A DNA stretch of 8,386 bases from an uncultured Flavobacteriaceae bacterium (GCA_945788155.1 CALZKX010000124.1:1-8386); one strand, 5' to 3'. Positions 1 through 6,581 are shown, counted from the first letter of the stretch. Numbers and translations are program-made. Notes: generated by a model from the letters alone, not told the origin.

Positions 1-1890
1 ACACAATTCAATATCTGGTGCATCGTTTAGTGATGCTGGATTTGGTAGTACATTTAAGGTTAGTGTAGTAAAACCAAAGCAACTTGTTATATTATCAGTA
101 ACACGCGCAAATAGTGTTTGCGAATTAGCTGTAGTGTTTGTGTAGGCCGACACTGGATTTATAGGGCTTGTATTACTTACTGCTTCTGCGTTTGTTTCAA
201 AATATAGTACTGACCAATTAGCATTTCCACCAGTAATCTCAGTATCTTTTAGAGCAAGATCAAATACTGTTTGTCCATCGACAATAGCATCGTCACATAG
301 TTCTAAAGGTGTTGGTGCTATAGGGATTACTTCAGGCAAAACTTCTATACATACTTGTTCGGTATATTCACAGCCAAAATCATCAATCACTCTATAAGTA
401 TAACAGTGTGTTCCTGATGTTGTTGGTTGAACAGTTATAGTATTACCAACTGTATTTGTAATTGATGGATCAGCATCCCAGCCTTGAGTTGGATAACTAG
501 GTGTAAATGTATAGTTAGAGGCAAATAATGATTCATCAAAGTTCAACGACCAACTAAAAATAGTCCCATCATCTTGTGCTAAGTAGTCAATAATTTCCAA
601 AGTCCACTGGCCATCAATGGGTGTGCCAATAAAATCGTTAAAATCCCCAAGCGGTAAATAGGTTCCTGCCTCAACGGTGAGTCCAGTAGTTGGCATTCCA
701 GATTGTACCACGGGACCATTGCTTAGTATGGTAGCACCAGACATTGAAAAGCAGTACTCCCAACCTTGCCCAGGCCCTGTACCATCTGTCACTATTGGAT
801 TACCAAGGTATAATGAGTTATTTCGAGGGCCATTGTGCAATAAAACTCTTTGCCCATTTGGACTTATAGCTGTAATTTCCAAATCACCAATATATGTATG
901 TTCTATTACAATACAGATGCTTTCTAACTGAGCAACGTTGGTTAAATTTTGCGATTGGAAACAATCTAGGTTTAAAGTAGATCTAAACGTCACACCCTGA
1001 ACATCACCAAGTGCTGTTTCTTCACCTCCATTGGCGCAATTTGCAATTTGAGTAACTGGTGATACTACACCTTCTATAGTGGTGGACTCTCCTAAACACA
1101 ACGTATCATTGGCCGCTTCGGTTCCTGTAAAATCAGGTGTAGAAGACACGTATATAAAAATGGATTCTTTGTTTGTGCTCGAACACCCTAAAGGATTCGC
1201 ATCGGTTATGACAAGACTTACTTCAAAAATACCTTCGTCATTAAATGTATAATTAGTGCTAAATGCATCAGCTATCAAAGCACCTGTAATAGACACACCA
1301 TCTCCCATAAACAACTCATAGGAAGCACCAGTACCATCAACTGAAAATATACCACTTCCATTAAATGTAATTTGATCTCCTTGACATATTCTTACAATAC
1401 CATCTGGGTCAGCGGCAGGTGCTGTAGAGTCGATACTTGCTGTAATATTTTGGCATGGTTGAAAGCAAGATATGGTGGCTTCCCAACCACTATTATTATT
1501 AATGTTATCGCTACTAAAAGCAATTGTTAGACATCCAAGTGGGTTAGGCAACCGAGAAGCTAAAGCGGCTGTAACCAAAAATGGGCTTGTAGCACTAAAT
1601 GTTCCAAGAACATCGTATGTCGTGTCTGGACCATTATAAATGGTTATAAAATCGGCGTTGGCTTCTAAATTAAAAGTCGTAAAATCTAATTGGGCTTGAC
1701 TACCTGGAGTATCTGGACAAATAGTATGTGTAATAGTTTCGTTATCTCCATAATTTCCAGCACTACCACCTGAGTCATAAAATGTTCCTGTACAGGTATT
1801 GCTTGTAAGTCCATCGGTCATATTGATAACTTGAGCAAATGTTGAAAACGAACAAAAAATAGAAAATAAAAAAAGTAGATTTTTCATCAT
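1..1890 (-). CDS. Secreted multidomain surface protein (CUB-like, PKD-like, P domain, adhesin repeats), probable T9SS substrate; 3'-partial
   Basis: An open frame runs 630 codons from ATG at 1890 to the window edge with no stop, so the C-terminus is missing. A second ATG follows at once (1887). Residues 1-20 are a signal peptide ending STFAQ. Residues about 25-142 look like a CUB domain: paired cysteines C33/C58 and C120/C142, an ADFITIYNG strand, and a closing SGWEATISC. Residues about 149-250 are PKD-like (YELFMGDG in place of the usual DFGDG). Residues about 285-451 match the proprotein-convertase P domain: HTYIGDLEITAISPNG (331-346), YLPLGDFNDFIGTPIDGQW (411-429) and DDGTIFSWSL. From 529 a flavobacterial adhesin-type repeat begins (ELCDDAIVDGQTVFDL), and the motif ELC recurs at 628-630. 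No peptidase domain is seen in the visible part. A type IX (gliding-motility type B) sorting domain is expected beyond the edge but not seen. It lies 8 bases after the upstream small gene, so the two are probably co-transcribed. Ligand and function are unknown. Confidence 0.88.
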   Translation of the reverse strand, partial: MMKNLLFLFSIFCSFSTFAQVINMTDGLTSNTCTGTFYDSGGSAGNYGDNETITHTICPDTPGSQAQLDFTTFNLEANADFITIYNGPDTTYDVLGTFSATSPFLVTAALASRLPNPLGCLTIAFSSDNINNNSGWEATISCFQPCQNITASIDSTAPAADPDGIVRICQGDQITFNGSGIFSVDGTGASYELFMGDGVSITGALIADAFSTNYTFNDEGIFEVSLVITDANPLGCSSTNKESIFIYVSSTPDFTGTEAANDTLCLGESTTIEGVVSPVTQIANCANGGEETALGDVQGVTFRSTLNLDCFQSQNLTNVAQLESICIVIEHTYIGDLEITAISPNGQRVLLHNGPRNNSLYLGNPIVTDGTGPGQGWEYCFSMSGATILSNGPVVQSGMPTTGLTVEAGTYLPLGDFNDFIGTPIDGQWTLEIIDYLAQDDGTIFSWSLNFDESLFASNYTFTPSYPTQGWDADPSITNTVGNTITVQPTTSGTHCYTYRVIDDFGCEYTEQVCIEVLPEVIPIAPTPLELCDDAIVDGQTVFDLALKDTEITGGNANWSVLYFETNAEAVSNTSPINPVSAYTNTTANSQTLFARVTDNITSCFGFTTLTLNVLPNPASLNDAPDIELC

Positions 1891-1898
1891 AAGGGAGG

Positions 1899-2363
1899 CT
1901 AATTTTGATATTGGGACTTAATTACTATATAATAATCGGTATTATCTACCCTAAACACTTGAGTTTTATTTGTATAAAAATCAAAGGTATATCTTAATGG
2001 ATTAAATGTAGTTTTATGAAACGCTTCTCTTTTTAAAGAGGAATTATATTTATTAAACAACGTCACTTGAGATAATAATTTATAATTTTTAGGGTAATTA
2101 GGTAAATTAAGTATTTCAACTCTATTTCTAATAATATTCTTGATGCTCCTTAAACGCTGATGATTATTCAACACATTTTTTTGAAGGCTTTCACCATAAA
2201 CTTCTTTTAGCATATTCTTCTCAAGAGTATTTAAAGGGTCTTTTACATTTTGATTGAAAACAATCGTTTTCGATGCTAAATTATTAATAGCAGTTTGAGC
2301 ATTAACAGTGGTAGTTAGGCTGCTAAAAAATAAAATTCCTATAAATAGTAATGTTTTAATCAT
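1899..2363 (-). CDS. Secreted small basic protein of unknown function
   Basis: A 154-residue protein that I do not recognise. Residues 1-22 form a clear Sec signal peptide (MIK, hydrophobic core LLFIGILFFSSL, then VNA before Q23), so it should reach the periplasm or beyond. No lipobox is present. The mature part is rich in Lys, Arg, Asn and Tyr and contains no cysteine. Its first half (about 45-85) looks helical and charged, and its end (about 120-154) looks like short beta strands (RYTFDFYTNKTQVFRV, DYYIVIKSQ). It is the first gene of a minus-strand pair: its stop is 8 bases before the start of the large CUB/P-domain protein. That spacing suggests co-expression and perhaps a shared surface role, which is inference from context only. 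The ATG at 2363 is the only start that keeps the signal peptide. Confidence 0.75.
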   Translation of the reverse strand: MIKTLLFIGILFFSSLTTTVNAQTAINNLASKTIVFNQNVKDPLNTLEKNMLKEVYGESLQKNVLNNHQRLRSIKNIIRNRVEILNLPNYPKNYKLLSQVTLFNKYNSSLKREAFHKTTFNPLRYTFDFYTNKTQVFRVDNTDYYIVIKSQYQN

Positions 2364-2497
2364 TTATTCGTCAATTATAATAGCGGTAAAAAGTAAGCAA
2401 TATTTGATAAATAAAACGTTCTAACCGTTGAAATTATTACATATTTCGTTCAAAATTAATACTTTGTTAATTCAATAGCTAAAATTTAGGAAATGCT

Positions 2498-2505
2498 TAC
2501 CTTTG
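2498..2505 (+). promoter_or_regulatory. Bacteroidetes -7 promoter element for folE
   Basis: TACCTTTG matches the Bacteroidetes sigma-ABfr -7 consensus TAnnTTTG exactly. It ends 34 bases before the folE ATG, giving a short leader of about 25-30 bases. No good -33 TTG sits at the usual 17-23 base spacing; the nearest TTTG (2463-2466) is 31 bases upstream. The -7 is therefore convincing but the promoter as a whole is only likely. It would drive folE and probably cysS. Confidence 0.55.
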
Positions 2506-2539
2506 TGCCCTGTTTAATTTGTTTTAGATAGCATTATAT

Positions 2540-3217
2540 ATGAAAATAGAAAGAGAAATTGAAAATTTTGATTCATTAGGAGACAATCATATTGGAACCT
2601 CTTCAAACACACCCTTAAGAGCCGATGCTTTTAAATTGACTAGAGAAGAAAAAATTGATATCATAAAAGATGACGTAAGGCACATTATGGAAACCCTTGG
2701 TCTGGATCTTACTGATGATAGCTTACAAGGAACGCCAAACCGTGTTGCTAAAATGTTTGTTAAGGAAATATTTGGCGGATTAGATCCCAATAAAAAACCT
2801 AGTGCTTCCACGTTCGATAACAAATACAAATATGGTGAAATGCTTGTCGAAAAAAACATTACCGTTTATTCGACCTGCGAGCATCACTTATTACCCATTG
2901 TTGGAAAAGCTCATGTTGCCTACATTTCTAATGGTACAGTTGTAGGCTTATCTAAAATGAACCGCATTGTAGATTATTTTGCCAAAAGACCACAAGTACA
3001 AGAACGTTTAACCATACAAATAGTAGAAGAACTACAAAAAGTTTTGAACACTAAAGATGTAGCTTGCGTTATAGATGCCAAACATTTGTGTGTGAATTCG
3101 AGAGGCATTAGGGATACGGAAAGTAGTACTGTAACCAGTGAATTTGGCGGGAAGTTTAAAAGCAAAAAAACCAAAAGGGAATTCTTGGATTATATTAAAT
3201 TAGATACACAGTTTTAA
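2540..3217 (+). CDS. folE: GTP cyclohydrolase I (EC 3.5.4.16)
   Basis: Converts GTP to 7,8-dihydroneopterin triphosphate, the first step of tetrahydrofolate (and other pterin) synthesis; cytosolic, a homodecamer in the known family. At 225 residues it has full family length. Visible signatures: the helical N-terminal part with QGTPNRVAKMF (63-73); CEHHLLPIVGKAHVAY (113-128), which carries zinc ligands C113 and H116 and catalytic H115; the pocket stretch GLSKMNRIVDYFAKRPQVQE (136-155); and DAKHLCVNSRGI (179-190) with H182 and the third zinc ligand C184. These correspond to E. coli C110, H112, H113, H179 and C181. No active-site residue is missing, so this is the zinc-dependent type I enzyme. 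The first 30 residues are variable and probably unstructured. It is divergent from the minus-strand secreted genes, with a -7 element at 2498, and cysS follows after 36 bases. Confidence 0.97.
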   Translation: MKIEREIENFDSLGDNHIGTSSNTPLRADAFKLTREEKIDIIKDDVRHIMETLGLDLTDDSLQGTPNRVAKMFVKEIFGGLDPNKKPSASTFDNKYKYGEMLVEKNITVYSTCEHHLLPIVGKAHVAYISNGTVVGLSKMNRIVDYFAKRPQVQERLTIQIVEELQKVLNTKDVACVIDAKHLCVNSRGIRDTESSTVTSEFGGKFKSKKTKREFLDYIKLDTQF

Positions 3218-3253
3218 TAGTGCTCAAAATCAACCAAAATCTAATTAATTAGC

Positions 3254-4741
3254 ATGCAACTTTACAAAAATCAAGAATTAAAAATATATAATTCGTTAAC
3301 GAGTAAAAAAGAAGTTTTTAAGCCCATAAACGAGGGTTATATTGGCATGTACGTTTGTGGCCCAACGGTTTACAGCAATGTACATTTGGGCAATGTACGA
3401 ACGTTTATGTCGTTTGATATGGTTTTTCGCTATTTCAAGCATTTAGGATATAAAGTTCGCTATGTAAGGAATATTACAGATGCTGGGCATTTAGAAAACG
3501 ATGCAGATGAGGGTGAAGATCGAATTGCGAAAAAAGCCCGTATAGAACAAATTGAACCCATGGAAGTAGTGCAAATGTACACAGTCGATTTCCATAACAC
3601 GCTCAACAAATTTAATTTTCTTCCTCCTAGCATTGAGCCTACAGCTACAGGACATATTATTGAACAAATTGAAATTATTAAAGAAATTCTTGACAAAGGC
3701 TTAGCTTATGAGGTTAATGGTTCGGTTTATTTTGATGTACATAAATTCAACAAAACCCATAATTACGGAAAATTAAGTGGTCGTAATCTAGAAGATTTAA
3801 TCCATAATACCAGAACACTTGACGGACAATCCGATAAGAAAAATCCACAAGATTTTGCCCTTTGGAAAAAAGCCGAGCCTCAGCACATCATGAGATGGCC
3901 ATCTCCATGGAGTGACGGTTTCCCAGGTTGGCACCTAGAATGCACTGCGATGAGTACTAAATATTTAGGTGAACAGTTTGATATTCATGGTGGTGGTATG
4001 GATTTAAAATTTCCACATCACGAATGCGAAATTGCTCAGGCTGAAGCTTGCAACAATCAAAGCCCTGTAAACGTTTGGATGCATGCTAATATGCTCACTT
4101 TAAATAGTCAAAAAATGGCAAAATCTACAGGGAACAATATTTTACCTAATGAAATTTTTACTGGTAAAAACGATAAATTAAGTAAACCTTTTTCACCTAG
4201 CGTAACTAGGTTTTTCATGATGCAAGCACATTACAGAAGCATTCTTGATTTTAGTAGTGTCGCTATTGAAGCATCAGAAAGAGGCTTTAATAAATTAATG
4301 GATGCCATAAATACCCTATCTAAATTAGAAGTATCCAAAAACACGACTAATTTTAATATATCATCATGGAAACAAAGCTGTTATGACGCCATGAATGACG
4401 ATTTTAATACACCTATTTTAATTGCTGAATTATTTAGTGCGGTTAAGTTTATCAATCAAGTTAAAGATGAAAAAGCAACCATATCTCAAGAAGATTTTGA
4501 TATCTTAACGTCAACATTAAATGTCTTTGTATTTGATGTTCTTGGACTGCAAAACGTTTCAGATAATGATGCTAGCGGTTCCAATAAATTATCTGATACA
4601 GTTGAGTTGCTCATAAACATGAGGGCTGAAGCTAGAGCCAATAAAGATTTTGCCTTATCTGATAAAATTAGGGATGAATTAGCAGACATAGGCATTCAAC
4701 TTAAAGATGGTAAAGATGGCACGACGTTTACTACAAATTAG
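3254..4741 (+). CDS. cysS: Cysteinyl-tRNA synthetase (EC 6.1.1.16)
   Basis: Charges tRNA-Cys with cysteine using ATP; a cytosolic class Ia synthetase. The protein has 495 residues, usual for Bacteroidetes. The opening motif MYVCGPTVYSNVHLGNVRTF (32-51) holds the class I signature as HLGN (44-47) and the first zinc ligand C35. The other zinc ligands are C230 in GWHLEC (225-230), H255 and E259 in HHECE (255-259); together they bind the Zn that selects cysteine thiolate. The second signature is KMAKS (287-291), a conservative form of KMSKS. A DALR-type helical region follows (YDAMNDDFNTPILIAELFSA). The C-terminal anticodon-binding part includes RAEARANKDFALSDKIRDEL and ends DGKDGTTFTTN. It lies 36 bases after folE and 2 bases before yidD, so transcription is probably shared. 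No frameshift or missing residue is seen. Confidence 0.97.
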   Translation: MQLYKNQELKIYNSLTSKKEVFKPINEGYIGMYVCGPTVYSNVHLGNVRTFMSFDMVFRYFKHLGYKVRYVRNITDAGHLENDADEGEDRIAKKARIEQIEPMEVVQMYTVDFHNTLNKFNFLPPSIEPTATGHIIEQIEIIKEILDKGLAYEVNGSVYFDVHKFNKTHNYGKLSGRNLEDLIHNTRTLDGQSDKKNPQDFALWKKAEPQHIMRWPSPWSDGFPGWHLECTAMSTKYLGEQFDIHGGGMDLKFPHHECEIAQAEACNNQSPVNVWMHANMLTLNSQKMAKSTGNNILPNEIFTGKNDKLSKPFSPSVTRFFMMQAHYRSILDFSSVAIEASERGFNKLMDAINTLSKLEVSKNTTNFNISSWKQSCYDAMNDDFNTPILIAELFSAVKFINQVKDEKATISQEDFDILTSTLNVFVFDVLGLQNVSDNDASGSNKLSDTVELLINMRAEARANKDFALSDKIRDELADIGIQLKDGKDGTTFTTN

Positions 4742-4743
4742 TC

Positions 4744-4983
4744 ATGCTTAAGAAAGTTTTAATAGCACCTTTTGTATTATTGGTTAGAATATATCAAACA
4801 GTAATATCTCCATTAACACCAGCTACATGTAGATACGAGCCAACTTGCTCACATTATACAGTTGAGGCCTTAAAAAAACATGGTCTTTTTTATGGTGGGA
4901 AATTAGCAATTAAACGGATTTTTAGTTGTCATCCTTGGGGAGGCAGTGGTTACGATCCTGTTCCCGAAAAGGATGACAACTAA
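4744..4983 (+). CDS. yidD: Membrane protein insertion efficiency factor YidD
   Basis: A small membrane-associated protein whose family assists YidC-dependent insertion of inner-membrane proteins. Its 79 residues are of family length. An N-terminal amphipathic/hydrophobic stretch (LIAPFVLLVRIYQTVISPL, 6-24) leads into the hallmark CRYEPTCSHYTVEALKKHG (29-47), then GGKLAIKRIFSCHPWGGSGY (51-70) with DPVP at 71-74. Cysteines C29, C35 and C62 are as in the family. It starts 2 bases after the cysS stop. In most bacteria yidD sits by rnpA and yidC, so its place after cysS is a local arrangement. The last residues (KDDN, 76-79) and the stop codon are encoded within one arm of an 18-bp inverted repeat whose other arm encodes the conserved FSCHP. 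A 30-bp copy of the gene's 3' end lies downstream. The tail therefore seems to have been rewritten recently, but the functional core is intact. Confidence 0.94.
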   Translation: MLKKVLIAPFVLLVRIYQTVISPLTPATCRYEPTCSHYTVEALKKHGLFYGGKLAIKRIFSCHPWGGSGYDPVPEKDDN

Positions 4984-4986
4984 AAA
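4919..4986. repeat. 18-bp perfect inverted repeat across the yidD stop codon
   Basis: The left arm is 4919-4936 (TTTTTAGTTGTCATCCTT) and the right arm 4969-4986 is its exact reverse complement, separated by 32 bases. The left arm encodes part of the conserved FSCHPW motif of YidD. The right arm encodes the final residues, the stop codon and the first bases after it. Because the left arm is constrained by protein sequence, the right arm is most simply a copy of it. The transcript could fold into a long stem-loop at the end of yidD. No T-run follows the right arm, so it is not a standard terminator, but it could slow decay or ribosomes. Confidence 0.9.
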
Positions 4987-5083
4987 ATGCCCTCACGCCA
5001 GCTCGCACGTTCGCTAAAAATGTACACCGTACATTTCCTTTTTCGCTCCGTCGCCTTGGGGAGGCAGTGGTTACGATCCTGTT
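4933..5083 (+). repeat. 30-bp direct repeat flanking a 91-bp insert at the yidD 3' end
   Basis: Copy 1 at 4933-4962 (inside yidD, encoding PWGGSGYDPV) and copy 2 at 5054-5083 are identical over 30 bases, offset by 121. Just upstream both read GTC, then AT in copy 1 against G in copy 2. Downstream the two diverge: copy 1 continues to PEKDDN and stop, copy 2 to TNKVDKK and stop at 5105-5107. Joining the sequence before copy 1 to copy 2 would restore an intact 80-codon yidD. The arrangement fits either an insertion with a long target duplication or a partial tandem duplication. Confidence 0.92.
4987..5053. repeat. G+C-richer insert with short palindrome; candidate dispersed repeat
   Basis: The segment between the inverted-repeat right arm and the second yidD 3' copy differs from its surroundings. 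Its first 29 bases are about 60% G+C (CCCTCACGCCAGCTCGCACG and on). It also holds a perfect palindrome AAATGTAC (5018-5025), ACC, GTACATTT (5029-5036). No open frame or protein similarity is recognisable. The make-up resembles small intergenic repeat elements; that it occurs elsewhere in the genome is a guess that the window cannot test. Confidence 0.5.
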
Positions 5084-5107
5084 ACCAATAAAGTTGATAA
5101 AAAATAA
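5054..5107 (+). pseudogene. Detached 3' end of yidD (remnant with alternative tail)
   Basis: Read in frame this encodes PWGGSGYDPVTNKVDKK and a stop at 5105-5107. It is a plausible native C-terminus for YidD but has no start or upstream coding sequence of its own. It is either the original end of yidD, displaced by the 121-base insertion, or a duplicate. It is unlikely to be translated. Confidence 0.6.
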
Positions 5108-5149
5108 CATCTACAAGCATTAAGGATTAAATAATTCATATCATTTATC

Positions 5150-5157
5150 TATATTTA
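5150..5157 (+). promoter_or_regulatory. Possible -7 element upstream of lgt
   Basis: TATATTTA fits TAnnTTTG at all but the last base and ends 18 bases before the lgt ATG, within an AT-rich stretch. There is no TTG at the -33 distance. The gap of 192 bases after yidD, filled with repeats, makes a separate lgt promoter reasonable, but the sequence support is weak. Confidence 0.3.
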
Positions 5158-5175
5158 CGCATCAAACTTGTTTAT

Positions 5176-6009
5176 ATGCACGCTCTACAAATTGTCTGGG
5201 ATCCAGCTTCAGAAGGTTTAAAAATTACAGACAGCTTTACCATACATTATTATAGCATGATGTGGATGTTAGCCTTTATTTTAGGTTGGTTCATCATGAA
5301 AAAAATCTACAAGCATGAAAATCAAACCGATGAAAAATTAGACTCCCTTTTTATATATTCAGTACTTGGGATTATGATTGGTGCTCGCTTGGGTCATGTT
5401 ATTTTTTATCAACCAGAGCTTATAAAAGAGGATTTTTTTAGCATCTTTTTGCCTGTTAAATTTGCAGGAGGATTTGAATTCACTGGCTTTCGTGGTCTAG
5501 CTAGTCATGGTGCTGCCATTGGTATGATTATATCCATGTATTTGTACAATAAAAAAGTGCTTGAAAAGTCGGTTATTTGGATCTTGGATCGCGTGGTGGT
5601 TCCTGTGGCACTTGGTGCCATTTTTGTGAGGATAGGCAACTTCTTTAATTCTGAAATGATTGGTAAGCCAGCAGATGAGTCACTACCTTGGGCAATTATT
5701 TTTAAGGATTTTGACAATATCCCTAGGCATCCTGGACAACTCTATGAAGCCTTTGGTTATGTATTTGTGTTTTTGATTCTTTGGTTTTTATACTGGAAAT
5801 CCAAGAAAAGTGAACAACCTGGGTTTTTATTTGGTTTGTTTTTGGTGCTTCTTATGATAGTTCGTGTATTTGTAGAAAGCTTTAAAATTGAACAGGTTAC
5901 AGGTAGAGAAGATTGGCTTTTTACTTTAAATACTGGACAAGTACTAAGTATTCCTTTTGTACTTATTGGATTATATTTTATGTACTTCTATAAACCAAAA
6001 TCCGTTTAA
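5176..6009 (+). CDS. lgt: Prolipoprotein diacylglyceryl transferase (EC 2.5.1.145)
   Basis: Inner-membrane enzyme that moves the diacylglyceryl group of phosphatidylglycerol onto the lipobox cysteine of prolipoproteins, the first step of lipoprotein maturation. It has 277 residues with about seven hydrophobic membrane segments, starting near residues 27-42 and ending near 252-272. Family signatures seen: GARLGHVIFY (69-78); LASHGAAIGM with H111 at the place of the essential E. coli H103; the Lgt signature RIGNFFNSEMIG (152-163), with R152, N155 and E160 matching E. coli R143, N146 and E151; HPGQLYE (185-191); and RVFVESFK (230-237), with R230 matching the gatekeeper R239. All key residues are kept. 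The ATG at 5176 is the first in frame and gives the usual short N-terminus before the first membrane helix. The next gene, 2 bases after the stop, encodes a lipoprotein that would be a substrate. Confidence 0.96.
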   Translation: MHALQIVWDPASEGLKITDSFTIHYYSMMWMLAFILGWFIMKKIYKHENQTDEKLDSLFIYSVLGIMIGARLGHVIFYQPELIKEDFFSIFLPVKFAGGFEFTGFRGLASHGAAIGMIISMYLYNKKVLEKSVIWILDRVVVPVALGAIFVRIGNFFNSEMIGKPADESLPWAIIFKDFDNIPRHPGQLYEAFGYVFVFLILWFLYWKSKKSEQPGFLFGLFLVLLMIVRVFVESFKIEQVTGREDWLFTLNTGQVLSIPFVLIGLYFMYFYKPKSV

Positions 6010-6011
6010 TA

Positions 6012-6518
6012 ATGAAGCTTAATAGGCTTACAAAATCATTAATTCTTTTAGCTATAAGCTCTTTGCTGGTTTTACTAGGTACATCTTGCAAGGAAGAAAA
6101 AAAGATTATTACACCCACAAAAATTATATTTAAAAAAGAAGGAGAGCTACGTTTGTTTAAAGCCAAAAATGATTCGTTAATCGCAAAATTTGATATAGAA
6201 ATTGCCGATAACGATTACGAAACTCAAACTGGCTTAATGAACCGTAAATCGATGAAAGACAGCAATGCCATGTTTTTTATTTTTACCAATATGCAAATAC
6301 GGGCTTTTTATATGAAAAATACGCTTATCCCTTTAGACATCATTTATCTTGATAATAATAACACCATTGTAAGCATTCAAGAAAACGCAAAACCATTGGA
6401 CGAAACCTCTTTACCTTCTGGAACTCCTGCGCAATTTGTACTTGAAATTAATGGTGGTTTATCACAGCAACTAAATATTGAGGTTGGTGATAAAATAACT
6501 TTCACCAAGTCTAATTAG
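6012..6518 (+). CDS. DUF192 domain lipoprotein
   Basis: 168 residues. The N-terminus is a lipoprotein signal: basic MKLNRLTK, hydrophobic core LILLAISSLLVLL, and lipobox LGTSC with the modified cysteine at C26. After it comes KEEKK; a Lys followed by two acidic residues resembles the lipoprotein export signal known from Capnocytophaga that sends lipoproteins to the cell surface, so surface exposure is possible. Residues about 46-165 are a DUF192 domain: FDIEIADNDYETQTGLMNR (60-78), AMFFIF (86-91), AFYMKNTLIPLDIIYLD (98-114), then FVLEINGGLS and VGDKITF near the end. The biochemical role of DUF192 is not established. It begins 2 bases after lgt, so it is surely co-transcribed with the enzyme that would lipidate it. 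It is the last gene of the plus-strand run. Confidence 0.9.
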   Translation: MKLNRLTKSLILLAISSLLVLLGTSCKEEKKIITPTKIIFKKEGELRLFKAKNDSLIAKFDIEIADNDYETQTGLMNRKSMKDSNAMFFIFTNMQIRAFYMKNTLIPLDIIYLDNNNTIVSIQENAKPLDETSLPSGTPAQFVLEINGGLSQQLNIEVGDKITFTKSN

Positions 6519-6532
6519 CTCCTCTAAGGAGC
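6518..6532. other. Short perfect hairpin at the DUF192 gene stop
   Basis: GCTCCT (6518-6523), CTA, AGGAGC (6527-6532) forms a 6-bp stem with a 3-base loop, starting on the last base of the stop codon. No T-run follows on the plus strand. It may add to termination or protect the 3' end together with the stronger hairpin at 6556-6581, or it may be chance. Confidence 0.35.
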
Positions 6533-6555
6533 ATCACAAAAAGTATAAAAATGAA

Positions 6556-6581
6556 AAAGCCTTCCCAAACGGAAAGGCTTT
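6556..6581. terminator. Bidirectional terminator between the lgt operon and secDF
   Basis: AAAGCCTT (6556-6563) and AAGGCTTT (6574-6581) form an 8-bp stem. It can be extended by two C-G pairs around a bulged A, closing a small loop. It lies between two converging genes. On the minus strand the stem is followed by a T-rich run (TTTTTCATTTTTAT), a good intrinsic terminator for secDF. On the plus strand the T content after the stem is poorer (TTTCAAATTATT) but may still serve the lgt-lipoprotein unit. Confidence 0.75.

Noticed and set aside
677..931. Open frame of 84 codons on the plus strand
   Set aside because: It lies wholly inside the P-domain coding region of the minus-strand surface protein, whose frame has clear domain motifs. 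The plus-strand product has no recognisable features.
2364..2497. Promoter for the minus-strand secreted gene pair
   Set aside because: Reading the minus strand, I found only poor matches to TAnnTTTG (for example TACTTTTT) and no well-spaced TTG, so no site can be assigned.
2587..2859. Open frame of 90 codons on the minus strand within folE
   Set aside because: It is the antisense shadow of folE, whose active-site motifs fix the true frame.
3254..4741. HLGN and KMAKS in place of HIGH and KMSKS in CysS
   Set aside because: These are conservative variants of the class I motifs. All zinc ligands are kept, so this is not a sign of an altered or inactive enzyme.
4922..5110. Open frame of 62 codons on the minus strand over the yidD end
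   Set aside because: It is a by-product of the repeats. Its ends echo the duplicated yidD 3' sequence read backwards, and it has no recognisable protein features.
5109..5316. 12-base match ATCTACAAGCAT at 5109-5120 and 5305-5316
   Set aside because: A match this short is expected by chance in an AT-rich window of this size. It is not flanked by further similarity.
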